A DNA stretch of 64,000 bases from Bagarius yarrelli (GCA_005784505.1 VCAZ01000124.1:768532-832531); one strand, 5' to 3'. Counted from the stretch's first letter, positions 12,301 through 23,499 are shown. Made by a program: numbers and translations. The notes: generated from the letters alone by a model not told the origin.

Positions 12301-14282
12301 TGGAAGTAGAGTCACACTGTTGGAAACTGGTAGCTCAGTGGTTACAGTGCTGATAAGATGATCAGGGGTTCAATTCTCAGCACCACCATGCTGTCACTGC
12401 TAGGCCCCTGAGCAAGACCCTTAACCCCATAACTGCTCAGTTGGTTAAAATAATAAAATAAATGTAAGTCTTTCTGGATAAGGATGACCAGATGCAAATG
12501 TAATATAGTACTGCAAAGTGGCTACCTAACATCTGCATCCAGAACTGTTTCCAAGTCCTGCACACTGGGCGGAGTCACAAAGTTACACAAATGTGGTCAT
12601 GTAACCCATCAAAACACTCAGGACATCGAGGGGAACCGTGTGACAGGTATTAAAGTGACACTGTGCAATGCCCCGTGACATCAGGGGCACGCCTACCCAA
12701 AGATGGGCCAGGTCAAAAAACAGTTACAATGTGGCCATGTGATCTATAAAAAACAACCCAGGACATTAAGTGGAACCACATGACGGGTATTATAGTGGCC
12801 TGATGTGATGCCATGTGATAGTACAGTCATTCCTCTACCCTAAAATCAGTTAAAATATCAACTGCATAAAAAAGTGTAGAATTGAGGTCTGAATTTTGCC
12901 CCGGCAAGCTGCACTCATATTTTTTTCAGGCAATCCATGCCTAGCTTTTGTTTAATTTCTGCGAACTATTCCTAGCTTTACATGCCTAGCTTTTGTTTAC
13001 TATTCTGCTGAAACAGGTTTAAATAGTGTCCTAGATTTACCTGTCTTTTTTACCCATTTAAAAATCCAAACAGCTGAAAAAATATCCATGAAACATTGTT
13101 TTAGTTGCTTTTAAAACGTCCTTTTAGCTTTCAAAACAAACATTTTTTTAATCAAAAGACATCTCCTATAAAGACAAAGGGCAGTCGTGGCTAAAGGCTC
13201 TGGGTTGTTGATCAGAAGATAAAGGTTCAAGCCTCTTAAATCATGAAACTGCTACTGTTGAGCCCTTAAACAAGGCCCTCAACCCGTTCTCTGCTCCAGA
13301 TACCCAGTATTATGGCTGACCCTGCACTTTACCCACAACCTCCTAATATGAAATACGCAAAGAAAGAATTTCTCTGTGCCTCCTCCTTTAGCTCTATAAT
13401 TTTGTCTCTGCAGAAAATCGGCTCATCATGTGGTGGATGAAGATGCAGTGAAGCCTGACATCTAATGGTGAAGAAAAAGTAATAGCGGGACACATCCAAT
13501 TACAGTTTCATACACAAAAATCTTTGAACAAACTGCATACAGAAAAGAGGTAAGAAAACGAAAAGAGTGAAATAAATAATGACGTCTCCATTTTAACAAA
13601 TACTCAAAGAAACATTGTCCTTAAATGACGGATATGACAAAGTCGACTCTATATTACTTTAAGTGGAACCTCCTGGAACAGACGCTGTTTATCGGTGGTT
13701 CTTTGGGCTTTAGACGCCTGAGCAGCAGAGTAAAACTTCACCAGTGCATAAAAACCTGGAGCGGCCACCGAGGCGTTGGGACACACCTTCAGCAGGTAGA
13801 GTGGTCCAAAGGCAGAATACACACACCACAGAGACTCCTGAGAACAACAACACACACGGTATAAAATGATAATCGGTACAAAATATCAATCTCATCATTA
13901 TTTGCTTATATATTGTAAGCGTTCTTGTCTGGTAGATTATCTGAAAAGTTTTTTGTTTTTAATTTAAAATGTGATGGTACATACTGTAACGGAGGGTACA
14001 AATGACGTCATCATAGTTTATACAATTTAAGTAACGTGATATAATGCACAGGTATAGAATAAAGTTAACTCCGTTTTGGATGGGTATGAATATAAATATA
14101 ATTCTGATTACTCCATGCAGTGAGGTCATTTATTTGGTTTGTTTTTTTCATTATTATTATTATTTGTCTCTACTTACATAAATATACGCTTCGGTAAAAG
14201 TTGTCTGTATGTCCCAAATAAAAAGAGTTTTGTTGTTTTCAGTCGGTACTCTGAACTCTATGATATCCGCCTCGAGATCCAT
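6308..14282 (-). CDS. rdm1: RDM1, RAD52 motif-containing protein 1 (complete, 7 exons)
   Basis: Nucleic-acid-binding protein with an N-terminal RRM and the RD motif shared with RAD52; in vertebrates it is linked to the cellular response to DNA damage such as cisplatin. Exons: 14178..14282, 13658..13837, 10840..10965, 10498..10660, 9094..9192, 8408..8487, 6308..6397. They total 843 bp, giving 280 residues plus stop, against about 284 in human RDM1. The RRM spans exons 1-2 (KTLFIWDI for RNP2; PGFYALVKFYS for RNP1). Exon 3 carries the RD motif core (KCQDLANHYLGYNGWS). Exon 5 encodes a helix ending FEKLLLIVLG, exon 6 a strand NGKVAVEC, and exon 7 an acidic tail (EEEDLPW). All junctions are GT-AG and every frame joins. 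The start is the ATG at 14282, which opens the RRM in frame. It lies head to head with the NLR gene. Confidence 0.95.
6415..6890 (-). repeat. LINE 3'-end fragment in rdm1 intron 6
   Basis: The left edge is an AAGTCAAGTCAAGTTTATTTTT tail (a reversed short-period LINE 3' tail), followed by aagtgctgtacaatcataaaac and a long untranslated-type stretch with ttcagctcattccataattta. The arrangement is typical of teleost LINE 3' regions. Exact family not assigned. Confidence 0.55.
6900..7985. other. rdm1 intron 6, unique-looking AT-rich DNA
   Basis: No supported gene or element. Includes a short (TA)n run near 7330-7350. Confidence 0.5.
7990..8335 (-). repeat. Dispersed teleost repeat in rdm1 intron 6
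   Basis: Carries the widespread fish repeat string ggtcaccagtctatcacagg, gggcaatttagattcacc, ggactgtgggaggaaaccgg and catggggagaacatacaaa. A second copy is at 31980..32225. Family name not certain; strand is nominal. Confidence 0.7.
8408..8487 (-). CDS. rdm1: rdm1 exon 6
   Basis: 80 bp from NGKVAVECSID to VEGVIR. The acceptor CCTCAG lies only 13 bp from the edge of a MITE at 8501..9024, so most of the polypyrimidine/branch region now comes from the element. Confidence 0.9.
8493..9032. mobile_element. hAT-type MITE with perfect 8-bp target site duplication
   Basis: The element is 8501..9024 (524 bp). The ends are imperfect inverted repeats, TAGGGCTGTCACAATTAT and its counterpart ATAATTGTGACAGCATTA. 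It is flanked on both sides by the identical 8-mer GATCAGAC (8493-8500 and 9025-9032), the duplication length made by hAT transposases. It encodes no transposase, so it is a non-autonomous copy. It lies within rdm1 intron 5, next to the exon 6 acceptor. Confidence 0.85.
9094..9192 (-). CDS. rdm1: rdm1 exon 5
   Basis: 99 bp from GPEEKLWMRGKL to FEKLLLIVLG. Matches the RDM1 helix that precedes the C-terminal strand. The donor GTTTGT is non-optimal. Confidence 0.9.
9783..9970 (-). repeat. tRNA-derived SINE (inverted) in rdm1 intron 4
   Basis: Order: catttggcaggcgctcttat, ggccttgctcaggggtccag, a diverged box-B region and caccactgcgtcaccac. This is a reversed copy of the local SINE family. Confidence 0.75.
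10498..10660 (-). CDS. rdm1: rdm1 exon 4
   Basis: 163 bp from VKDVSQCADAG to ETVDRDKG, ending with one base of a glycine codon before GTAAGA. Corresponds to the middle of RDM1, including the conserved GVGVAEE stretch. Confidence 0.92.
10840..10965 (-). CDS. rdm1: rdm1 exon 3: RD motif
   Basis: 42 codons, phase 0. Encodes VRLSTKQNP and then the RAD52-like motif around KCQDLANHYLGYNG. The donor GTGAGTAAC follows IIT. Confidence 0.93.
11125..11250 (+). repeat. tRNA-derived SINE, 5' part
   Basis: tRNA-like head (gtggttatggtgttggactg ... gaattcaattcctagg) followed by gctgggcccctgagcaagg. Truncated before the usual 3' end. Confidence 0.7.
11280..11470 (-). repeat. tRNA-derived SINE (inverted)
   Basis: Full-length reversed copy from aatttggcagacttcctcat to accactgagctaccacttcc, tail to head with the copy at 11125..11250. 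Confidence 0.75.
11471..12320. other. rdm1 intron 2, no recognisable element
   Basis: AT-rich DNA with no open frame or repeat that I can name. Confidence 0.4.
12327..12495 (+). repeat. tRNA-derived SINE
   Basis: Starts ggtagctcagtggttacagt (A box), B-box-like ggttcaattctc, then cccctgagcaagacccttaa and ends tctggataaggatgacc with an AT-rich tail. Confidence 0.75.
13180..13385 (+). repeat. Second SINE subfamily (tRNA head, distinct tail)
   Basis: A tRNA-like head (ggttcaagcctct) is joined to a tail ending aagaaagaatttctctgtgc, unlike the other SINEs. The same tail occurs at 61060..61290 and, reversed, at 21940..22140. Confidence 0.6.
13658..13837 (-). CDS. rdm1: rdm1 exon 2: RRM body
   Basis: 60 codons, phase 0 at both ends. 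Contains the FGPLYLLKVCPNA and PGFYALVKFYSA segments of the RRM. The acceptor is TTCTCAG and the donor GTAATA, a weak but usable donor. Confidence 0.93.
14178..14282 (-). CDS. rdm1: rdm1 exon 1: start and RRM strand 1
   Basis: 35 codons from MDLEADIIEF to EAYIY, with a GTAAGTAG donor. An upstream ATG at about 14327 is followed by an in-frame stop within a few codons, so it is a short uORF and not the start. Confidence 0.92.
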
Positions 14283-14420
14283 AGAAAATCACAAAGTCAC
14301 GGCGGTTTTAACGCCATGTGCCCTCCATATTAAACTTCCGTAAACAGAACCGAATTTCGCGCCGATACGTCACATTACGTAATTACGCACGGTACTTCAT
14401 GACGTCAGGATAAAAAACAT
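14283..14420 (-). promoter_or_regulatory. rdm1: rdm1 promoter with E2F and CRE motifs
   Basis: Within 125 bp upstream of the rdm1 ATG are TTTCGCGCC (14355-14363, perfect E2F core), TACGTCAC (14366-14373, CRE half site) and the palindrome TGACGTCA (14400-14407, full CRE/ATF site). E2F control is common in S-phase and repair genes and would fit RDM1. Binding is inferred from sequence only. Confidence 0.55.
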
Positions 14421-14572
14421 GTAATTTCTAGTCATTTCTGTTAAAACGGCATTAAGGCATAAAACGGCAATTTTTATTTGTATGTAATAATGACTTTATA
14501 TTCAAAGTACTTAAAGATACTATGTTTAGTTGTTATGTTTTTTGTGGATAATGTACACGATTTTATAATGTC

Positions 14573-14586
14573 GCCACCTGGTGGTG
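14573..14586. promoter_or_regulatory. CTCF-like motif between divergent promoters
   Basis: GCCACCTGGTGGTG resembles the CTCF core. A second CTCF-like string, CCACTAGATGGCA, is at 17286-17298. Motif similarity only. Confidence 0.3.
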
Positions 14587-14754
14587 AAAGTCGTTACATT
14601 TAGGAAATTATTATAATTGATTTTCTGTCATTTCTCTAGAAAATATATCTGAATATTATATAAATATAATAATCAGATACACGCTTTAAGATTTGTTATC
14701 ATTTTGTTGTCTGTATATTTTAGCACTGAAGTCTACACGTCAGATGTTACTGTT

Positions 14755-14766
14755 GAAAGTGAAAGT
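14755..14766 (+). promoter_or_regulatory. ISRE-like motif at the NLR promoter
   Basis: GAAAGTGAAAGT matches the GAAANNGAAA core of interferon-stimulated response elements. It lies about 55 bp before a strong donor (ACG|GTAAGA at 14818/14819) that probably ends the non-coding first exon of the plus-strand NLR gene. Confidence 0.5.
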
Positions 14767-14774
14767 GTTCCTCA

Positions 14775-14818
14775 TCCTGAACGCCATTTTGTGGAGTGAG
14801 AGAAGCTGTTCACGAACG
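14775..14818 (+). other. Putative non-coding first exon of the NLR gene (5' end unknown)
   Basis: The next plus-strand exon (19362) begins at a splice acceptor, so an upstream exon must exist. The donor GTAAGA at 14819, just after an ISRE-like motif and a GC-richer stretch, is the best candidate found. The transcription start is a guess; RNA evidence is needed. Confidence 0.4.
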
Positions 14819-15017
14819 GTAAGAAAAGTGTTTCTCTGTTTGTCAGCTTGATTTTTATAACAGACCTTTAATGCCACGTAATCATGTGAGGTTAATGTCT
14901 TAATATTTTAAGCAAAATATAAACATTTTTGTGATGAAATTGGTGTAAATAAAGATATAAGTGACATGTGGAATATGATAAGAAGAACAGGTGGAAAACA
15001 AAGCCAATGCAATTCAT

Positions 15018-15305
15018 GTTTTATTTGTTTTGCTCTTTAACCAATGAACATTGTCTCAAAGCAGTTTTACACAGAATGCAGTAACAGTGAAAAAAAAGTG
15101 TAAGTTTGTCCCCAGTGGGCAAGTCGGAGAGTCCCCCCGGGGTGGAGTAGGAAGAAACGTTGGGAGGAACCAGACTCCAGAGGAAAGCCATCCTCATCTG
15201 GGGGACACTGCATGTTTCAATGCTGATCCAATGGAAGTAGACTGTAGCTTTGGGTTAGTGGAGCAGAGTGAGCTCCAGGTACCCCAGGGGCAGGAAGTTT
15301 AACCT
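15018..15305. repeat. LINE 3'-region fragment
   Basis: Shares aaccaatgaacattgtctcaaagcag, gtaagtttgtccccagtggg, gaggaaccagactc and catcctcatctgggggacac with the copy at 17757..18260. It is a diverged dispersed teleost repeat. Confidence 0.55.
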
Positions 15306-17260
15306 GCCCCAGTGAAAGAGAAAGATAGATAGGAATGGGATAGGGATAAGATATGGATTATTAAGTGTATTGTTATGTAAAAGTTATAGACATATTGTGT
15401 AATGAACAAATGAATAAAAGGATTCCAGAAGGTAGATCTTTTATTAGTAGAAGCTTTTGTTACGGTTCACAGCAAGACTAATATATCCAAAGGGCAAAAA
15501 TCCTAATGTGGATGCATGTTTCACCCCTTGTAACACCGGCTTCAATTCATACGCCGAACATTCTGTATCCATTGTGCGCCCAGATGGTGAGATTGCTGTA
15601 TTAAAGAGTCAAAAGAAAAAGATCTGTTTATTATCCAACCAAGCCAAGTGAGGAGTGAAAGGGATGTGGAAACAGAAGAAAAGATACAGTCATAATTAGG
15701 CTTCGTATGAAGGCACACCAAGCTTAACTGTGACTTACCCATAATACTGTAGGAAAGTGCGAGTCAGATTGCTGCAGTTACTGCGGAGTCCCCATCAGCT
15801 GAGGTGCGCTTCCCGAACAAGCTCAAAGCGTTCTCGTACCACCCCGCTGAAGATGCTCATACTCTCGAGACAGTGTAGACGACTGTCCCCGATGCTCGTA
15901 GTTGCATTAACAGATAGATGTTTTATAATCTCTGTTAGTAATTTCTTGTTCCGCTGAATTAGTCATTTGGTAGCTTGTTTTTGTATTCCTGTCTGTAATA
16001 ATTTGCTTTTGTGCAAAATAGTCACAATCTTAGAATTCGAATGTCTAATTCAAGTATTGTACCGGTCAAATATAAATAATACCAAATTTGCTGTTGTCAG
16101 CACACAATGTAGACGAAAAACCCACAACATGCTGGGTACAATTGACTGTCTATATTTTTACATTCTTCATCTATTTTGTTATTTGATTGTGACCGTTATT
16201 AAACTATTTGAATTATACATTTTGTGCTAACTGTTCTTGATCTAACATTAACATTGATGTGATACCCCTTGCAATACAGTGTAATTACTCGGTATCGATG
16301 CTCTCCCACGTATTTAGCTAGTCTTACTGCACTTAAGAGGCAGTGGGTGGTAATGTACAGTTTCCACCACCACCGTGCTGATAATATTTCTGTAGTCATT
16401 CAGCAATCCTGTAGCCTTGAACCACTGAACACTGGCAAAACCACACTCGCACACAATTTACAAACAGTTCTATCCTGTGAAACAGATACACAGTGTTGCA
16501 GAGAGGCCAAGATAGCTAACGATTAATTAACGGTTACGGTCGCACAACAATTACAAATCGGTTAATCGCTGCCTTGACTAAGGCCTACACAGTTTGCAAA
16601 GTAGGCACTGGAATTACGCAATAAGCGGTTACGCTGCACTACTCAGTTTTAGGCCTGTTTAGCTGAAACCTACACACTTTCAAATTTCACTCTGGAAAGT
16701 TCTCAGTTGTTTTGTGCCAGCAACACCCTCACATACGCTCCACAAACCGGTTCGACTGCTGTAAAAAATGGAAAGAATCTGTGAAGCGTCCACACAAGAA
16801 AATTTTTTAATTTTATTGCTGCTGGTCACTGATTAATCTACTTTCTCTCTTTATTATCCAACAACTAAATCTACAATGTAAATCAAATGTAGCATAGCTT
16901 TAAACACTGACACTAAACTAATGATCCGATATGTGATTTATTGACTTGTGATCCTGTGGTGTTCCAATCAGGAAGTGTTTAATCAGGTTTGACAGGGTCT
17001 GCGGACAGTCTGTGATTTAAATTACAGTGAAGTAAATTACACAGCCGTTTCTGTGTTGCAAGATTTGAAGGCAGAAATGGGTTCGGAATTGGCAAATTGG
17101 TCTTTAATACTTAGGACAATTACACTATTATGTTTTTTTAACATTTATTTAGTTTTGTTCTGTGGATTATTGATAATTATGGTTTAACACGCAGATCTTT
17201 ATTCCTACGAATTACAGACTGGTCCTGGAGAATTCAGTACGACTGTTTGTAAGGTGCTTT
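15306..17260. other. Unassigned intronic interval, locally GC-richer
   Basis: NLR intron 1. The section 15460-16760 is less AT-rich than its surroundings and has several short open frames (for example 15457-15651), but no splice structure or family match that I recognise. A solo LTR or an old insertion is possible; I cannot show paired ends or a target duplication. Confidence 0.3.
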
Positions 17261-17559
17261 TAACAATAGATTTATGAACTCTTCGCCACTAGATGGCAAC
17301 ATTCACTGGTTACTGTAACAGATTGTACACGGTGTAATGTGTTCTAAATATTATTGACTTTATTTAACCTACTATTAAAAAAAAAGGCTAAAACATTTTT
17401 TTTGTGTTACATAGTCTGCTATATTATAACTTATTCATGTTACATCTGAAATGGTGATAAAACGTCAGATGTACACTTACTTTCACACAGTTTATTACTT
17501 TACAACATTTAATATCAAATTAATTAAATGAAAAAAAGGGCATGTTGACAATACAAAAG

Positions 17560-17584
17560 AAAAGAAAAGAAAAGAAAAGAAAAG
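17560..17584. repeat. (AAAAG)n microsatellite
   Basis: Five perfect AAAAG units. Confidence 0.9.
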
Positions 17585-17756
17585 TGTGAAACGAGTTAAC
17601 TTACCATTTATATAACCTCTGTTTTACAGGTTTGTGATCTAATATAGTCTTATATTTACTAATATAGTTTTTTAATACTTTTTTTTCTCAGAATGTCGCT
17701 GTACATTTAATGAGATATTTAATTAGTAGATCTTAGTAGATCAGTTCAATTTAGTT

Positions 17757-18260
17757 CAATTTTCTTTGTTTAGTGCTTTTAACAATAGACATTGTCTCAA
17801 GGCAGCTTCACACAGAATACAGTAACAGTAAAAATTGCGGAAGTGGTGGCTTAGTGGTTAAGGTGTTGGACTGCTACCAGAAAGACCGGCGTTTGATTCC
17901 CAGAACCACCAAGCCACCTGTGGGCCCCTGAGCTTGGCCCTTAAAGTATAGGTTTGTCCTTTAATAAGCAAGCCGGAGGCAACTGTGGCAAAACCTGAGA
18001 TGAAGTAGGTAGAAACCTTGAGAGAAACTAGACTCAATAGGGAACCCATCCTCATCTGGGTGACACTGCATGTTATTGTTAATTAGTACATATTGTAATA
18101 ATCAAATGCCTTGGGTCCCAGTCCTAGTCCATCCTTGGGTCCCAGTCTATCCTTAAGGCTCCTTGAAGTTGAGGAAAGGGAGAGGATCCTGGTCACTGGT
18201 GCCTTTAGGTTTCTTGCAAGGACGGCATTTTCTCCCTGAAGGTCTACCAGTAATCTCTGG
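17757..18260. repeat. LINE 3'-region fragment interrupted by a SINE
   Basis: Same family as 15018..15305 (agtgcttttaacaatagaca ... catcctcatctgggtgacac). A plus-strand tRNA-type SINE fragment (about 17836-17942, gtggcttagtggttaaggtg to cccctgagcttggccct) is inserted between acagtaaaaattg and aagtataggtttgtcc, so the SINE is younger. Confidence 0.6.
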
Positions 18261-19361
18261 ATACAACGGAATGGGTATAAAAAGAGAAATTAGCATAGCC
18301 ACTGTTCATAGTGTATGAAGAGATAAGATGAACAGTTTTAGTCCTTTATGAGTCTCTTGCAGTACATATAAAATATTTCCTAATAGAATCTAAAGTTTTG
18401 AGAGGGGGAATGTAAAATATTGCATCACACATACTGTAAAACTTCAGCTATAATCTGAGAAAAATGATTAGTCACTTTAGCGGGTTGAGTCTTTTACTGT
18501 ATGTGTAATTTTTTATTCATTGATTTTCCCAAAACGTATATAAATCTGCCATTTATTTGTTTCTTTATATGTATTGTATGGTCATCCTACCATGTACTTT
18601 TCTTCAAGTTTGTTTTATTTGTATACATTCTTATTTCCAGAGAAACTGAACTATTACAGAAAGAATTTAATTCTTGGATCCCCACATTTAAAAAAGAGGC
18701 AAATCTTCTGTGACTCTATCTTAAACATGAACATTTAATAATAACAGTATTTCGGTCACAGAATGAAAAAAATCATGATGGAACATTTTAGTACCAAATT
18801 GTGTCTTAATAAAGAGTAATAAATGTGCTATGCTATGCTGCGTCCATAAAAAGTTAGCTTTTACCAACAATGTTTCAGAAGAAGAAAAAATCTGTATACA
18901 AGTAAAAACTAATTACATTTAATTTCATTAAAAGTCAGAGTTAAACAAACAAGTATACAAAAATAATATTTTACGTTTATTTCAGTTGATAAATATATAA
19001 AAAATACTCTAACAAATATTCATTCTTAAATACCCATCATGATTAGTAACATTCCTGTTCTGTAAATCATGTAGCCGATTTGTTGGTGGTAATGAAGGTG
19101 TACGATATAAAAAAAATATATAAGTTTAGGGTTAACAGCCTTGTCCAAAGGCCCAGCAGTGGCAGCTCGATGACCCTGGGAACCCTGAGGTCTCTACCTT
19201 CTGATCGTCAGTCCAACACCTTTTTTTACTCAGCTAACACTTCTCAAGAGTTCCTTAACCAATCTAATATTTAGTTGAGGACTAGGGGACGTCTTTGCTG
19301 AATGTCTGTGGATGTATAAATACGTTACTTATGGTACTGTATGTCTGTGTGGTTATTTCAG
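18261..19361. other. NLR intron 1, 3' part
   Basis: AT-rich. Contains a reversed SINE remnant at about 19125-19240 (ggttaacagccttgtccaaa, gcccagcagtggcagctcg). No gene. Confidence 0.45.
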
Positions 19362-19464
19362 ACGTCTCTGCTCTCCACTATCCAACTGTTTATCTATGAA
19401 TAATAAGTGCGTTCATGGATTCTCTCTATACGGTCAGAGGGGGAGATCCCTCACCTGAACAAAG
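19362..19464 (+). CDS. NLR exon 2: 5'UTR and start codon
   Basis: Begins after TTATTTCAG and ends before GTAAGA. The ATG at 19415 opens MDSLYTVRGGDPSPEQ, which joins in frame to exon 3. An earlier ATG at 19396 starts a 20-codon uORF that overlaps this start and ends at 19458, so the main start would need leaky scanning. Confidence 0.8.
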
Positions 19465-22400
19465 GTAAGAGCTTCTGTATGAACGAATATCTGTTTGGAA
19501 ATCAGGTTACACAGTCTGTGTATGCTGGGAATTAATTCCAGTTTACTGATCTGTTGATACGTTAATCTGTTCTGTTAATCTGTTATTTCTATTGTGAGCA
19601 GTTGCATGCAGTGGATAGAAAATGTAAAAATTAAGAGTGAAGGTCGAATGAAAGTGCAATGCAGTGAAGGTGTTATTTCCCAATAATTTTCAATAAGAAT
19701 CTGTTTTCCTATGTTAATTGGTATATTTATGTTTTCAGCCTTTAATAGTCAAAAAATGCCTTCCTTGTGTTTATATTGTTTAGTTTAACTCAGATAAAAA
19801 GACCAGACTCACCATTGGGCAGCTGTGTCTCTATGAAGAGTGGTGAGTCTATGAAAGCTCCTCTTCAATTTAAAGGTGGAGAACTTTTGTTGGAAAACAG
19901 GTAACAATGCCTAAACTATATGCTTTGTTTTTATGAATAAAGTTCCACTTATTGCGGAAGTCATTACAAATGCCCAGCTAAGGGTAGGCCATGATTTAGT
20001 GATTTATTCTGTCGTAAGGGCTCAGTGCTTCAAGTGTCCAGTCAAGGGGCAATAAGCCTTCATTTTCAGGGAAAAAGACTGGAAAGAACATTAAGTTTGG
20101 ATGTCAAGCAACCAGTTATTTCACTATCACATCACAAGGTCAATCACATCATAGGCACCGTGCTGTTGATTTGCAGCAATCTTCGGTAAGCATCCTCGGT
20201 TCAGATCCAAAGACCATGTTGTTGAAGAGCTTTTGGGCTTGTCTTTTTTTCAGAAAGTGAAGGCATCAGACAGACTCACGGATTAGTCACTTACTCAAAC
20301 AGCTAGACAAAGGCTTTAGCCTCTGTGTGCGTCACATCTTGCTGTATGCTAGTGGTGAACCAGACTTTGGCAGCTACCAGTCTTGACTATTTTACTCAAT
20401 GCTGAGGCCTGCGTAATGGTGTATCTTTTATATGCTCTGGCGCCAGTGTCACATTTTGAGGTCTTTTGGAACACGAGCCTTGCGAAACTTTTGGTCGCAG
20501 CAAAGAATAGGCATTTTTTTTACTTTTAATGGCCGAAATGGCCATTGTTTTTGTTTATCTGTATCTATAAATGTTAACGAAACCTGTTAACTGTTAGTGT
20601 GGCCCAGGTAAAAAGACAAGACCAACCAGTACCCAGCTATGTCTCTTTGAAGAGTAATGAGTCTATGAAACCTCCTATTCATTTCAGTAATGAAGAGCCC
20701 TCATCAGGAAACAGGTAACAATCCCAGTATTCTCATAGAAAATATCTTTAAGGATGTTAACTTTCACAGTTTACTGTTGTATCAAAAAACAATAACCAGT
20801 CTTAGTCTAATATAAAGATTCTTTGTTTAATGATTAAATTATGTTTGTGTTTTAAAACCTGAATTTCATAAAAACTAAAAGACTTTCAAAGTCACATGAG
20901 CCAATATTTTATTCACAGTAGAACAAAGATAACATAAATGTTTAAACATGAATGTTTGAGCCCTGCTACATGTCTCAAAATGCATGTTTACCATAGTTTA
21001 GCATCTTCTCTTCTTTTTAAAACAGTTTGAAGACGTCTGACCACTGGGGTTATGGGTTTCTGGAGTTTTGGTGTTGGCATTTGATCAAATGGAAAACTCT
21101 TTAGGTTTTCAGCTGCTAAAGAGTTTGTGGTTTTCTTTGAGAGCCTGTTGATGGCACATAGAATTGTGTTTACTGACAGTAGTTTCTCTAAGTATTTATA
21201 GGCCCATTTAAGTGTCTCAATCACAGAATCTTGCTAATGATTGTTGCAGTGTCCGAGGACTCAACACCGCAGGCATCCAACATACGTCTTTGGCTTTAAC
21301 CTTTACGCACAGAGATTTCTCCAGTTTCTCTGAATCTTTTAATGATGTTATGCACTGCAGATAATGAGATTTTCAAAGACTTTGCAATTTAATGTAAAGG
21401 AACATTTGTTTTTCAAGTATTCCATAATCTTTTTACACACTTGTGCTTACCGTCGCTACCACATCCAGTCCATATCCAGCCCAGTTGGTGGATCAGCACT
21501 TATAGACACTGTGATGAACTTGTCTTCTATACGGCCATCCAGACAAACATCACAGAAACTTGATTGTAACTGGTTTCTCCAAAGGTTTTTTTTTTCCATT
21601 CTGTCACCCATGGAGTTTTGGGTTCTTGCTGCTATAATCTCTGGCATGCTTTTGTAAGTGTTATTTTTTCATCTATCATTCTTTAAGGCTGCTTTGATCC
21701 AGTTTCTATTGTTAAAAGCGCTACATAAATGAAGGTAACTTGACTCTTTCACAGATTGAAGAGTCTCTGCCTCTTTTGTAGGACATCCTTTTTATACCTA
21801 ATTAATTAGTAATTATTTGCTACATTTTCTCCCAGCTGAATCTTCTAAAATGTTTTGCTTTTTCAGCCCTTTGTTGACCCCTTGCCAACTTTTTGAGACC
21901 TGTAGCAGACATCAAATTTAAAATAAGTATAATCAATTCATTGTGGAAGGTACATGTACAGAGCCAATGAAATGCATTTTTCGCATATCCCATCTTGGTA
22001 AGTTGGGGGTCAGAGCGCAGGGTCAGCTATGATACAGCGCCCCTGGAGCAGAAGGGGTTGAGGGTCTTGCTCAGGGACCCAGCGGTGGTTGACTTGCCGG
22101 GGGTGGGGCTTGAACGTGTTAACAACTCGGCCCCTGGATAAAGTGTACATTTTTTTGTTTAAACTTATGTTATCTCTGTTTTATTGTGAATAAAATATTG
22201 TGATTTGAAAGTTTAGTTTGCATTTTATTAAAATTTTAAAAACATCAATTTTTTTTTGTAATTCAGATTGTAACTAGTGTATGTTACTGTCTATGAAAAT
22301 CTAATAAATAACAAACTGTGTTAAGATTGTGTTTATGATATTGTTTAGTGTAAACCAGGTAAAGATACAAAACTATTATATCAACTAAGTGAAATAATAC

Positions 22401-23463
22401 ATTTTACTGTCAATTCTAAGGTTTTTTTTTTTCAATATAATGATTAGTGGGATAAATATCCAAATGGAGGCCCTTATAGCACAAAAGCAGAATAAGGGTA
22501 TGGACATTTGCAAAGCCCTGGAAATCACACTCAAAAACAATGTGAAAGGAGAACACAAAATCCAATGAAGGACAGATATAAAAAAAAGATGTATTGCTCA
22601 TATTCAATAAGCAAAATAATTTTTGTAACTTTGACAGGAGTTATTGTCTTTGTGCTGTAAGCAAACGTCTCCAGAGGAGCTGAACGACAAACAGGAATTT
22701 GATGAAATGCCAATGCAATGAATGTTTTCAGTTACAGCAGAAAGTTTTATATTAATTTAATGTTTAATAATATTTGTTACCTTTGTGTACATATTGTTGT
22801 TTAGTGTAACCCAGGTGAAGACACCCGAATTGCTAGTCCCAAGCTGTGTCTCTATGAAGAGTAACGAGTCAATGAATCCTCCTCTTCAATTCAGTTATGA
22901 GCCATTACCAGAAAACAGGTAATAATGCCTGAATTACTTTTGTTTGTATTACTAAACTAATTTAAAAAAATTAATAAATCTGTAGAAATCACACCCAAAA
23001 ACAACATGAAACTACAATTAAAACACAAAATCCAATGAAACACGGGTATAAAAAGAAGATCTTTTAAATTACTTTGCTGCTCATATCCAACAGGCAAACT
23101 TGTTTTTGTAACTTAGACAGGCAGTGGATATTGTCTGGTTATTTTATTTTTGTCTTTGTGCTGTAAGCAAACGTCTCCAGAGGAGCTGAACGACAAACAG
23201 GAATTTGATGAAATGCCAATGCAATGAATGTTTTCAGTTACAGCGGAAAGTTCTATATTAATGTTTAATAATATTTGTTACCTTTGTGTACATATTGTTG
23301 TTTAGTGTAACCCAGATGAAGACACCAGAATTGCTAGTCCCAAGCTGTGTCTCTATGAAGAGTAACGAGTCAATGAATCCTCCTCTTCAATTCAGTTATG
23401 AGCCATTACCAGAAAACAGGTAATAATGCCTGAATTACTTTTGTTTGTATTACTAAACTAATT

Positions 23464-23499
<36 letters not shown>

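Noticed and set aside
12327..12400. tRNA gene
   Set aside because: A- and B-box-like strings are present but no cloverleaf can be folded, and the sequence continues into a SINE body and tail.
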